Of a stretch of DNA of 64,000 nt, positions 37,262 to 45,408 are shown piece by piece. Position 1 is the first letter of the stretch; the number at the start of each line of letters is the position of its first letter. The notes under the pieces are model-generated. The model had not been told where the DNA came from, ran no database searches, and was given only the letters and a program-made list of their open reading frames with translations. The position numbers and the translations under genes are program-made. The stretch is from assembly GCF_003569005.1 (NCBI RefSeq), contig NZ_BCUR01000001.1:1121893-1185892 (forward strand), given 5' to 3'. Source of the stretch: Vibrio superstes (GTDB lineage Bacteria > Pseudomonadota > Gammaproteobacteria > Enterobacterales > Vibrionaceae).

Positions 37262-37717
37262 ATGAGACTAAAGGGGTTGCTTCAACTACTTAGTGCGTTT
37301 GTTTTGGTGTTTATGCTGATTCGTCCTGCGCTGGCTGTTGAGCCGGTGTACAGTGATTTCTTTGGTAAAGCGATTCAGGGTTATGATCCCGTTGCTTATT
37401 TTACGGAGCGCAAACCTGTAGAGGGAAGTAAACAATACAAGTATGAATGGAATGATGCGACTTGGTACTTTTCCTCAAGTAAAAATAAAAGTGCCTTTAT
37501 CGATAATCCTGAGAAATACGCACCGCAATATGGTGGCTATTGTGCTTGGGCTGTGAGTCAGGGGTACACCGCTAAGATAGACCCGAGTGCTTGGTATATC
37601 CACGACGATAAGCTGTATCTAAACTATAACAAATCCATTCAAGCTAAATGGCAAAGAAACGTTCCCGAAAACATCGCTAAAGCGGATGCTAGTTGGCCAA
37701 GTTTGTTAGCCAATTAG
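37262..37717 (+). CDS. Exported YHS-domain protein
   Basis: A 151-residue protein with a signal peptide (about 1-25, ending ALA) and one YHS domain (about 35-100) containing GYDPVAYF, YFSSSKNKSAF and YGGYCAWAVSQG. YHS domains are thought to bind metals, and stand-alone exported members are found near copper or other metal genes, but no such neighbour exists here. AGAGGGA lies 9 nt before the ATG. Confidence 0.9.
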   Translation: MRLKGLLQLLSAFVLVFMLIRPALAVEPVYSDFFGKAIQGYDPVAYFTERKPVEGSKQYKYEWNDATWYFSSSKNKSAFIDNPEKYAPQYGGYCAWAVSQGYTAKIDPSAWYIHDDKLYLNYNKSIQAKWQRNVPENIAKADASWPSLLAN

Positions 37718-37790
37718 CTCAGAGCAATGATATTCCCTCAAGAGCATGGCTCTTCGAGTAGGGTTAAGAGCTTTTGGTGTGGAACATAAG

Positions 37791-37961
37791 TCAATCAGGT
37801 TTGTCCGTATTGAGCCAGAAACGGCTTAGACGATTTACAACATGCTGAACAAAAGAGTTTAAAGCATACGTATGCCTTGTTTCGTTGCAATCTCTTACGT
37901 TGCATCGCAACTCTTCAATAAAAGCTTCTTCGGTTTTGTTTTCTAAAAACATCTGATACAT
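37791..37961 (-). CDS. Small hypothetical protein (56 aa)
   Basis: A 56-codon minus-strand ORF starting MYQMFLENKTEEAFIEELRC. It is soluble and predicted helical, with two Cys (about 20 and 25). AAGAGA lies about 7 nt before the ATG. It is convergent with the YHS gene and divergent from the siderophore-interacting gene, whose Fur-box-like site lies 142 bp away. I recognise no family, and coding status is only moderately supported. Confidence 0.5.
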   Translation of the reverse strand: MYQMFLENKTEEAFIEELRCNVRDCNETRHTYALNSFVQHVVNRLSRFWLNTDKPD

Positions 37962-38105
37962 GCTGTTCTCTTATCAAAATGGTTTATTCAATGATGTATT
38001 AGATAGAGCAAATGTCATGCCAAGAAAACAATGGGCATAATTTCAATTGGTTAAGTTAGTTGCACTAAGAGCATTGTCATATAGATAATCTTTCTTGTTA
38101 TCGAT

Positions 38106-38124
38106 AATACAAATAGTTATCATT
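38106..38124. promoter_or_regulatory. Predicted Fur box before the siderophore-interacting gene
   Basis: The 19-mer AATACAAATAGTTATCATT matches 13 of 16 fixed positions of the Vibrio Fur consensus. The overlapping GATAAT...GTTATC at 38103-38121 is nearly the classical palindrome. It lies about 140 bp before a gene for siderophore iron release, the expected type of Fur target. Confidence 0.65.
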
Positions 38125-38264
38125 TGGGTAATCCAATGAGAATTTGATGGAGCGAAAAGGTGAGAAGGTATGTTTTGAGTCAATCAAGATTACTTATTCT
38201 TTCTCGCCTGTTTGTGAAACAAGCTCTAATCTAAAAGAATTAGGTCGTTAACCGAGTAGTGAAT

Positions 38265-39041
38265 ATGAGCCGAAAAAAACCAACACCAAAGCGCGTCACT
38301 GTAATCAGTTCTGATCAAGTATCCCCAAATATGCAGAGAATTCGATTAAAGGGTGAAGCGTTAGCAGCGTTTCCCGAGGATTGTGAGGGGAGCTATATAA
38401 AGTTCTTATTCGATTCTGAAGGCAACACGATTGCAGCTATGGTGGAAGGACAAAGACCTGTTATGCGAACGTATACGATACGTCGCTTTATCCCTGATGA
38501 AAGTACCATTGAGGTCGATTTTGTTCGCCATATTACCCACGACTTACAATGTGGTTTTGCGGCTCGCTGGGCCAATTCCGCTATGGTCGGAGATGAAATC
38601 AGCATCATGGGGCCTGGCCCAATAGCTGATATTAACTTAGAGGCCGATTGGTTCTTCATGGTCGCGGATATGACAGGCCTTCCGGCACTATCTGCAAAGG
38701 CTCGCACTCTGCCTTCTGATGCTAAGGGCTATGCTGTAATTCAGGTTCATGAGAAAGATGATATTCAGTCCATTGAACTCCCTACGAATATGCAAGCGGT
38801 ATGGATCCATGCAGGAGATTCACTAAGTGAACATGCGCAAGCACAGACATGGCTTGATGGAAATCCATTTGTCTGGGTCGCTACAGACTTCGACTCTATG
38901 CGAGAGCTGCGACAGTACTTCAGAAATGATAAAGAAATCGATAAACAAGATATCTATATCAGTAGTTACTGGAAGCAAGGCGTGTCAGAAGATGGCCATA
39001 AGGCTATCAAGAAACAAGATGCTGAAGAGAGTGGTTTTTAG
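38265..39041 (+). CDS. Siderophore-interacting protein (FAD-dependent ferric reductase)
   Basis: About 258 residues of the SIP/ViuB family, which reduces ferric siderophores in the cytoplasm to release iron. The FAD-binding barrel has MRTYTIRRF (about 67-75) and the RNA-like loop GFAARWANSAMVGDEISIMGPG. The C-terminal NAD(P)H domain ends with ISSYWKQGVSEDGHKAIKK, the SIP signature. A GTG at 38259 is in frame; GAG 8 nt before the ATG at 38265 favours the latter. No siderophore synthesis or receptor gene is adjacent, so it probably serves receptors coded elsewhere, powered by systems such as TonB2. Confidence 0.93.
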   Translation: MSRKKPTPKRVTVISSDQVSPNMQRIRLKGEALAAFPEDCEGSYIKFLFDSEGNTIAAMVEGQRPVMRTYTIRRFIPDESTIEVDFVRHITHDLQCGFAARWANSAMVGDEISIMGPGPIADINLEADWFFMVADMTGLPALSAKARTLPSDAKGYAVIQVHEKDDIQSIELPTNMQAVWIHAGDSLSEHAQAQTWLDGNPFVWVATDFDSMRELRQYFRNDKEIDKQDIYISSYWKQGVSEDGHKAIKKQDAEESGF

Positions 39042-39060
39042 CAGTCGTAATGAGATTATC

Positions 39061-39091
39061 AAAAGCCCTGCATTTGCAGGGCTTAGTTTTT
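39061..39091 (+). terminator. Intrinsic terminator of the siderophore-interacting gene
   Basis: AAGCCCTGC and GCAGGGCTT close an ATTT loop, followed by AG and five T. Confidence 0.85.
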
Positions 39092-39101
39092 ATGGGGTTG
39101 T

Positions 39102-39119
39102 TAGGGTCAACAGACCCTA
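39102..39119 (-). terminator. Hairpin after the amylase gene
   Basis: TAGGGTC and GACCCTA form a perfect stem with a 4-nt loop 5 bp after the amylase stop. No T run follows on the minus strand, so it is a weak terminator. Confidence 0.5.
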
Positions 39120-39123
39120 GCTT

Positions 39124-41196
39124 CTATTTGCCGGAGTAATAAATAATCACAGCGTCATCATCTAGGGCTCTAGAGAATCCATAGCCACGGTCTTGCTTGA
39201 TGTCTTTATGCACTCCGCCACCAATAGCTGGGTGGCGTTGGCGGAATTGCCCCAAAGTTTGCCAGTGTGCAAGAAGCGCTTGTCGCTCGGCATCTAGCGC
39301 CCAAACCATATCGGAACGAGTTCCTTGGTGAAAGTCATCGGCATATGGGCCAATGTCACGTGCCACCTCATCACCGTAATAGATCTGAATCGCCCCAGGA
39401 GAAAGCAATAAGGCATTAGCGGCGTTGCGTTGCATCTCTAACGATTTAAATCGAGCAAAGAACAATTCAGTGTCATGTGAAGACATATAGCTTACTGGGG
39501 TATAGCCAGGGTTATCTTGAATTTCTACACTGTAATTGGTGTAGGTTTTTCGCATATCAGAGAAACAAACCGCTCCACGGTCTAGCTGCTTTTGCATATC
39601 GAAGTTAATCAACGCATCAAAGCCTTCATCGGCATAAGGTGAGCGATAAGCAGAATGAGCCCATACTTCACCCATCATCCAAAAGGCTTCTTGCGGTCGG
39701 TTGTTCTCTTTTTGCCATTGAGCAAGATTCTCACTGGCCTTTGCCTTGAGGTCGAGCCACACATCACCCTCAACGTGTTTTACTGTATCTACACGAAATG
39801 CATCAATACCAAAGCGCTTAACCCAGTCGGTTTGCCACTCTACCAAGTAGTCAGCCACACGATAATCGTCTTTCTTAACCACTCGTGTGCCAGGGTTATC
39901 CAACAACCATTGTGGTGGTGTTACAGTCTTATCCGACTCGGTTTTAAAGTCAGGCAGTCCAGCTAGGGTGAGTGTTTTATCGCTGCTTCCCGGGCTGTCA
40001 TAACCAGGTAAGCCAGAGCGAACCCAATCGGCTCCCCACCACTGCGACCAGTTCTCACTCTTGTAGTCGACAAGATCATGTGAAGAGTGCCAGTTTTTGC
40101 CAGGCTCAGGCTTCCATTGTGTCAGGTCTTTACCTTGAGCATCAGGGGTGAGTACTTGCAAATTATCATGCTGAATATCCGCAAGCGTAGCGTAGCCTGG
40201 GTGGTTGATGACCGCATCGAGCATGACCTTGATGCCACGCTTATGTGCCTCTGTGACTAATGTTTTTAGGTCTTCATCGTTGCCGAAATTTTTGTCAATC
40301 TTGGTAAAGTCTCGGGCCCAGTAGCCGTGGTAGGCATAAAATGGAAATGAGCCTTTGTCGCCGCCACCGACAAAGCCGTGTACTTGCTCAACAATAGGCG
40401 ATAGCCAAATGGCATCCGTGCCTAGAGATTGAATGTAATCTAGCTTTTCTATAACGCCTTTTAGGTCACCGCCATGGAAAGTGCCGACTTCTTGTTGGCC
40501 ATCCTTAAGGCGACCATAGCTGTTATCGTTACCTTGCTCTCCATTGTTAAATCTATCCACCATGACGAAGTAGATATTGGCGTTGCGCCAGTCTAGTGCT
40601 TTATCTACTTTCGGTTTGCTGACAAGCTTTTCGATGAGCATGACAGCGCCAGTCTCTCGAGTGGGGTTGAAAGTGACGGTGCCATTTTTCACTGTTGCGG
40701 TTTGCCCACTAAAGGTTTCTTTAAGCTCAGTGCCATCTGCAAAGGTGCCTGCAACGTTAATTACGGCTGGCATGTCGGTATAGGTTTCACAGCCTACTTT
40801 AGGAAGTGGGCGAACGAACTCTTTCTTGGTGGACTTCTTAGGTTGACGCTTTATGGACAGCGTTTGCTCTTGGTCGTCATAGGCTATGGCGTAATCGCCG
40901 GAAAAACGTATCTTAATGGGCAGTTCTGTTTCTGCATTACAGTTCAAACCAAGGGGGGTATTAAAACGAATACGTTGCTCTTCTGGTGCAACACACTCCC
41001 CATCAATGCCGGTGACCTTAAATACGTAACTGTCTTTATTGAGAGTGACAACGAGAGGCTCGTTCGCATTTAGTGGATAATCTCTAGCGGTGGTTGTGGT
41101 GGCAATGGAGACATTTGGATCTGCATACGCAAGGCTACTTGAGAGAGTGATGGCTGATAATACAGCGCAACAAGTGAGGCTTTTGTTCATGGTCAT
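39124..41196 (-). CDS. Exported GH13 alpha-amylase (MalS-like)
   Basis: A 690-residue alpha-amylase with a signal peptide (about 1-25, ending AYA). An N-terminal all-beta region with four Cys (about 26-200) precedes the GH13 barrel. Catalytic motifs are DAVINHPG, GIDAFRVDTVKHV (nucleophile Asp), MGEVWAHS (acid/base Glu) and YMSSHDTELFF (transition-state Asp). Length and Cys-rich N-terminal part resemble E. coli periplasmic MalS. It would cut maltodextrins or starch into maltose-series sugars that the cytoplasmic glucosidase at 1.1 kb could finish. ATG at 41190 (MNKSL) is an alternative start. Confidence 0.92.
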   Translation of the reverse strand: MTMNKSLTCCAVLSAITLSSSLAYADPNVSIATTTTARDYPLNANEPLVVTLNKDSYVFKVTGIDGECVAPEEQRIRFNTPLGLNCNAETELPIKIRFSGDYAIAYDDQEQTLSIKRQPKKSTKKEFVRPLPKVGCETYTDMPAVINVAGTFADGTELKETFSGQTATVKNGTVTFNPTRETGAVMLIEKLVSKPKVDKALDWRNANIYFVMVDRFNNGEQGNDNSYGRLKDGQQEVGTFHGGDLKGVIEKLDYIQSLGTDAIWLSPIVEQVHGFVGGGDKGSFPFYAYHGYWARDFTKIDKNFGNDEDLKTLVTEAHKRGIKVMLDAVINHPGYATLADIQHDNLQVLTPDAQGKDLTQWKPEPGKNWHSSHDLVDYKSENWSQWWGADWVRSGLPGYDSPGSSDKTLTLAGLPDFKTESDKTVTPPQWLLDNPGTRVVKKDDYRVADYLVEWQTDWVKRFGIDAFRVDTVKHVEGDVWLDLKAKASENLAQWQKENNRPQEAFWMMGEVWAHSAYRSPYADEGFDALINFDMQKQLDRGAVCFSDMRKTYTNYSVEIQDNPGYTPVSYMSSHDTELFFARFKSLEMQRNAANALLLSPGAIQIYYGDEVARDIGPYADDFHQGTRSDMVWALDAERQALLAHWQTLGQFRQRHPAIGGGVHKDIKQDRGYGFSRALDDDAVIIYYSGK

Positions 41197-41382
41197 TAAT
41201 ACTCAATCCCTGATTTATCGATTGGGCCTAGAATGACCAAGGCTAGGATGGAGCTCAATTAAAGTGATTAGATTTTGTAAGCGAGATCATCAACTGTGCA
41301 AAGGTTGAGGCTGTTTGAGGGATTATTTGCGCCTCACTTTTTGTTATAGTATCAACCCACTTATGCCATCAAGTTCACATCT

Positions 41383-41928
41383 ATGCGTCTGTTTCGGTTG
41401 TCTCTTTTTGCTAGTTTATTCTTATTGTCTTGGCCGTTACTAGCAGCGACCAGTCCCACTTGGTATTACCCCTTTATTTCAGAACAGTACTCATCTTGGA
41501 GTGAGACTGATTTTCGCCAATCCGGTGAATGGTTTGATTGCGCAGAAAACGATAAACCACTGTTTTGTACCGATGAGGTGAAGATTCACCATACCCCGAT
41601 GTACGCAGAAGTTACCTTTGACCATGCCAAGGAACCTGTTTTAGAGCTCAATGGTGAGTTTAGCCTCACCTATTTCAATAATCTGCAATTAGGGCTTCGA
41701 CAAGATGGCTTTCAATTGATGAAAGTAGTGATTGATGGTGTGACGCTCGATGTTGAATTGGCGTTGATCAACAAATCTGAAACTGAGGTAGATAGAGAAG
41801 TACTGCAGCTGATTAACCGCTATCCAGCGACCGAGCCAAGGGCCCTTTCTTGGCGAAGTGCTGATCAGAAGCGCTTTGTTGAGTGGCGCAGTGATGGCCG
41901 TTCGATTGAGATTGTTTATCAGAGGTAG
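41383..41928 (+). CDS. Exported hypothetical protein (181 aa)
   Basis: A 181-residue protein with a signal peptide (about 1-22, ending LLAA). Two Cys (in WFDCAEN and LFCTDE) could form a disulfide in the periplasm. The mature part looks mostly beta. No domain recognised. It is divergent from the amylase gene with 186 bp between, so a shared promoter region is possible. A short hydrophobic-core pattern but no lipobox or barrel end argues for a soluble periplasmic protein. Confidence 0.8.
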   Translation: MRLFRLSLFASLFLLSWPLLAATSPTWYYPFISEQYSSWSETDFRQSGEWFDCAENDKPLFCTDEVKIHHTPMYAEVTFDHAKEPVLELNGEFSLTYFNNLQLGLRQDGFQLMKVVIDGVTLDVELALINKSETEVDREVLQLINRYPATEPRALSWRSADQKRFVEWRSDGRSIEIVYQR

Positions 41929-42090
41929 GGTGTGGCTATGAGCCTTCTGAGGCACTGAAAATGTGGTGCTTAGTTCACACTTTGTCATTTAAACACCCCA
42001 ATTGAAAACTCTGCAATTGAGCCCAACAAGCTCTGCGAATAGGATGGGCAACAAAGGTCTACGGACTTAACTTATCTCTTGGAGTTTTTC

Positions 42091-42999
42091 ATGGTACAGA
42101 AAGTATCTATAGCCCCTCAAGGGCCAAACCTATCCGAACTTGTTCAAGGTTATTGGCGTGTTGGTGATTGGGGGATGAACCCTCATCAGCGCCTTGATTT
42201 CTTGAAGCAACATGTGGATCTCGGTGTAACGACGGTTGATCATGCGGATATCTATGGCAACTATGAGTGTGAGCGTTTGTTTGGTGAGGCGTTAGCGCTA
42301 GATAAGAGCATCCGTCAGCAGATTGAGATCGTTACTAAGTGCAATATTATGTTGTGTGGCGATAAGACACCTGAGCGTAAGGTTAATCACTATAACTCGT
42401 CAAAGCAGCATATTGTTGCTTCTGTTGAGAATTCACTGCGTAACTTGCAAGTGGAAAACATCGATGTGTTGTTATTGCATCGTGCTGACGCTTTGATGGA
42501 TGCAGACGAAGTGGCTGATGCATTTGCTGATCTTAAGAGCTCTGGAAAGGTCTCACATTTCGGCGTGTCGAACTTTACGCCTCGTGGTTTTGAACTGCTT
42601 CAATCTCGTTTAGACGCACCACTGGTGACTAATCAGGTTGAGATTAACCCACTCAACTTTGATGTGACTGAAGACGGCACCTTAGATCTGATGCAAACAT
42701 TGCGCACTCGACCAATGGCATGGTCTTGCCTCGGCGGTGGCAGCATCTTTAGTGGTACTAATGAACAAGCGGTGCGTGTTAGAGAAGAGCTGGAAGCCCT
42801 GAAGGAAGAGCTAGGTGCAAGTAGCATCGATCAGGTTATCTATGCTTGGGTTCGCAAACTGCCTTCTAAGCCACTAGCGATTATTGGCTCTGGTAAAATA
42901 GAGCGTGTTGAGTCTGCCGTTAAGTCCCTTGAGCTAACGATGACCAACGAGCAATGGTACCGAGTCTGGATCGCTTCAAAAGGGCACGGGGTGCCATAG
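42091..42999 (+). CDS. Aldo/keto reductase, YdhF type
   Basis: A 302-residue NADPH-dependent aldo/keto reductase. The catalytic tetrad is visible: Asp and Tyr in TTVDHADIYGNYECE, Lys in IVTKCNI, and His in LLLHRAD. The GSGK loop near residue 264 binds the cofactor phosphate. It most resembles E. coli YdhF; the natural carbonyl substrate is unknown. The open frame reaches a TTG at 42079, but GGAG 6 nt before the ATG at 42091 fixes the start. Confidence 0.93.
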   Translation: MVQKVSIAPQGPNLSELVQGYWRVGDWGMNPHQRLDFLKQHVDLGVTTVDHADIYGNYECERLFGEALALDKSIRQQIEIVTKCNIMLCGDKTPERKVNHYNSSKQHIVASVENSLRNLQVENIDVLLLHRADALMDADEVADAFADLKSSGKVSHFGVSNFTPRGFELLQSRLDAPLVTNQVEINPLNFDVTEDGTLDLMQTLRTRPMAWSCLGGGSIFSGTNEQAVRVREELEALKEELGASSIDQVIYAWVRKLPSKPLAIIGSGKIERVESAVKSLELTMTNEQWYRVWIASKGHGVP

Positions 43000-43023
43000 G
43001 CCAACCCTCATCTTAAATTTAAG

Positions 43024-43047
43024 ACCACGCCTCGGCGTGGTTTTTTT
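43024..43047 (+). terminator. Intrinsic terminator of the aldo/keto reductase gene
   Basis: ACCACGC and GCGTGGT close a CTCG tetraloop and run into seven T. Confidence 0.92.
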
Positions 43048-43177
43048 ATGCTTACGACTTATTTGAGCCCCAAGCTAGCACAATGTTAAAGGCTAATTAA
43101 TACTGAAGGGTAAAGATCCAAGCAATCTTTGCTCGGTATAAAGAGCATGAGTTGTTGAATTAGGAGCAGGACGCGCG

Positions 43178-44053
43178 ATGCAGCAGTTAAGCAGTATGAT
43201 CATGCAAAGACAGCGGTGGCTGAAAACACTATTGGTGAGTGCACTGTTGCTGACGCTTACAGCATGCACAGCCAAGCTTATGTATCGTAATTTAGATTGG
43301 GCCGTTTTGGAATTCATTGAGGACTATGTCAGCTTGGATGGCGATCAAGAAGAGATACTCGAACTTCAATTGAAGCAATTTACCCAGTGGCACAAAACCG
43401 AAGAGCTTCCGCGCTACGAAGCACAATTACAAACTCTCTATGATGCAGACCTATCGCTCGTCGATGAAGATTTCTTAATTGAGCAACACCAGATGTTTAG
43501 AACGCACATCAAACGCCTGGCTAATGAGATCACACCAGAGCTCTATTCTTTGTCTAGATCTATGTCAAAAGAGCAAATAGATGAGTTTTTGCGGAATTTA
43601 ACCGAACAGCATCAGGACTATTCTGAAAAATATTCTCAAACAAGCGAGCGGAAGACGAGAACCCGTTACAAGGAGCGAATTGAGAAAAATTTGCGTAGAT
43701 GGTTGGGAACTTTATCGATCGAGCAAAAAAACATCGCTTATGAGTGGTCGTCAAGCATAGAGCGAACACATCAGGACTGGGCGGTCTATCGGATAGAAAC
43801 TCGAGATCGTATCAAGACCATGTTCGCTCGTAGAGACGACCCGTTTTTTTATCAAAAAGAGTTAACAACCCTTATAAACAATCCAGAGCAAGGTTATTCA
43901 AGTGAGCTCATAGGCAAATTGGAGCGCAACAGAGCATTAGCCAATCAAAGTATATTAGCCATCATATCTACCGCCTCTGCGGAGCAAAAGCAGCACTTTA
44001 AAGAAGAGATAAAAGATTGGTTAGAATTGGTTCAAGAGCTGCAATCTGACTGA
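43178..44053 (+). CDS. DUF6279-family lipoprotein
   Basis: A 291-residue lipoprotein with a lipobox LTAC at about residue 30. The segment after it, YRNLDWAVLEFIEDYVSLDGDQEE, matches the DUF6279 pattern. The rest is almost entirely charged helix, suggesting an elongated periplasmic protein. Function unknown. An ATG at 43199 (MIMQRQ) would shorten the signal peptide and is possible. It stands alone upstream of the RND efflux pair but is separated by about 220 bp. Confidence 0.83.
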   Translation: MQQLSSMIMQRQRWLKTLLVSALLLTLTACTAKLMYRNLDWAVLEFIEDYVSLDGDQEEILELQLKQFTQWHKTEELPRYEAQLQTLYDADLSLVDEDFLIEQHQMFRTHIKRLANEITPELYSLSRSMSKEQIDEFLRNLTEQHQDYSEKYSQTSERKTRTRYKERIEKNLRRWLGTLSIEQKNIAYEWSSSIERTHQDWAVYRIETRDRIKTMFARRDDPFFYQKELTTLINNPEQGYSSELIGKLERNRALANQSILAIISTASAEQKQHFKEEIKDWLELVQELQSD

Positions 44054-44273
44054 ACCTAAAAATCAAAAGACCTTTATTTGCCTTTTTTTAGTTATTGCGC
44101 TCAAAAAACTTCGTGCTGATTTCTAAATTACACCATGATTGAAATAATTAGTTACATATCACTGGTTAAGGTCGTTGATTTTCGCGAATACACTGAACGA
44201 CTATTCATCTGTTTGATATGTTGAAATGAAGTCCTATATCGAAAAGATTATTGATTTAGAAAAAGGTTGTTCA

Positions 44274-45404
44274 ATGAAAAAATCTTTACTTGCAGCGAGC
44301 TTGGCAAGCACCTTGCTTTTAGTTGGTTGTGGCGAGGCTCAGAAGCCTATGCAATCTGCAACTGCACCAACTGTAATTGTGGAATCGGCAGCACTTATCG
44401 CCCATCAGCCAAGTAAGGCTTACGTGGGTCGCGTAGAAGCGGTCGAGGATGTAGACATTACTGCACAGGTTACTGGCTACTTAAAAGAGCGCCACTTCCA
44501 AGAAGGCCAAATAGTAGAGAAAGGACAGCTTCTTTATACAATCGAACCTTCGTCGTTTGAAGCTCAAGTAGCGAGTGCTAAAGCATCTGTTGCGCAGGCA
44601 ACCGCGAATTTAAAGCGCGCAGAAAACGATTATAAGCGTGCGAAGAATCTATTACCGAAGGGCAATATCTCGCAGTCAGAGTATGACGCTCGTCAAGCAG
44701 AACAATTAGGTGCGGCTGCGCAACTTGAAGCGGCTAAGGCGCAATTGTTACTAGCAGAAGTTAATCTCTCATATACCAAGATTACAGCTCCTTTCTCTGG
44801 ACGTATCGCCGATACCAAGGTGAGTATTGGTGATTTGCTGTCTGCTTCTTCTGGCACTTTAACAACCCTAGTTAGCCTTGACCCTGTGCATGCTTCTTTC
44901 CAATTGAGCGAGCGAGAGCGTCTACAACTTGGCGTCGATAAATACGAAGGCGACGGCGAGTCTAATAGTGGTGAAGTAGAGGTAACGCTGAACCTTGAAG
45001 ATGGCCAGCAACACCCTGAGAAAGGCACATTAGATTTCGTGGGTAACCGTATCGACCTAACCACAGGTACCTTGGCTGTGCGTGCATCAGTACCAAACAG
45101 CAAGCATACTTTATTACCGGGACAACATATCAATGTTGTTATTGCCTCGACAGAAAGCCAACCTGCAGTAGCAATCCCACGTCGTGCGGTTCAGACTGAT
45201 ATTGCTGGTGATTTTGTGATGATCGTAACCGACGGCAACGTAGCAGAAAGACGTAATGTCGAACTAGGCGTACAAACACCAGAGGGTGTGATTGTTAAGA
45301 CGGGTCTTGGAGAGGCCGATAAGGTTATCGTTGGCGGGCTTCAGCGGGTACGTAATGGCTTGGCTGTGCAAATAGCTGACGCGAAACCAGAAGCGTCGGA
45401 GTAA
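44274..45404 (+). CDS. RND efflux periplasmic adaptor (AcrA/MexA family lipoprotein)
   Basis: A 376-residue membrane-fusion protein. A lipobox (LLLVGC, about residue 19) anchors it to the inner membrane. Barrel-sandwich halves flank a coiled-coil hairpin (about 95-165, [26 protein letters not shown]-type), followed by beta-barrel and membrane-proximal domains. It links the RND pump to an outer-membrane channel. The frame is open from 44226, but the ATG at 44274 starts the signal peptide and has AAAGG before it. Only 4 nt separate it from the pump gene. Confidence 0.94.
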   Translation: MKKSLLAASLASTLLLVGCGEAQKPMQSATAPTVIVESAALIAHQPSKAYVGRVEAVEDVDITAQVTGYLKERHFQEGQIVEKGQLLYTIEPSSFEAQVASAKASVAQATANLKRAENDYKRAKNLLPKGNISQSEYDARQAEQLGAAAQLEAAKAQLLLAEVNLSYTKITAPFSGRIADTKVSIGDLLSASSGTLTTLVSLDPVHASFQLSERERLQLGVDKYEGDGESNSGEVEVTLNLEDGQQHPEKGTLDFVGNRIDLTTGTLAVRASVPNSKHTLLPGQHINVVIASTESQPAVAIPRRAVQTDIAGDFVMIVTDGNVAERRNVELGVQTPEGVIVKTGLGEADKVIVGGLQRVRNGLAVQIADAKPEASE

Positions 45405-45408
45405 CGAT

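Noticed and set aside
41950-41985. CRP site before the aldo/keto reductase gene
   Set aside because: TGTGG and TCACA are present but are separated by 8 bp rather than 6.
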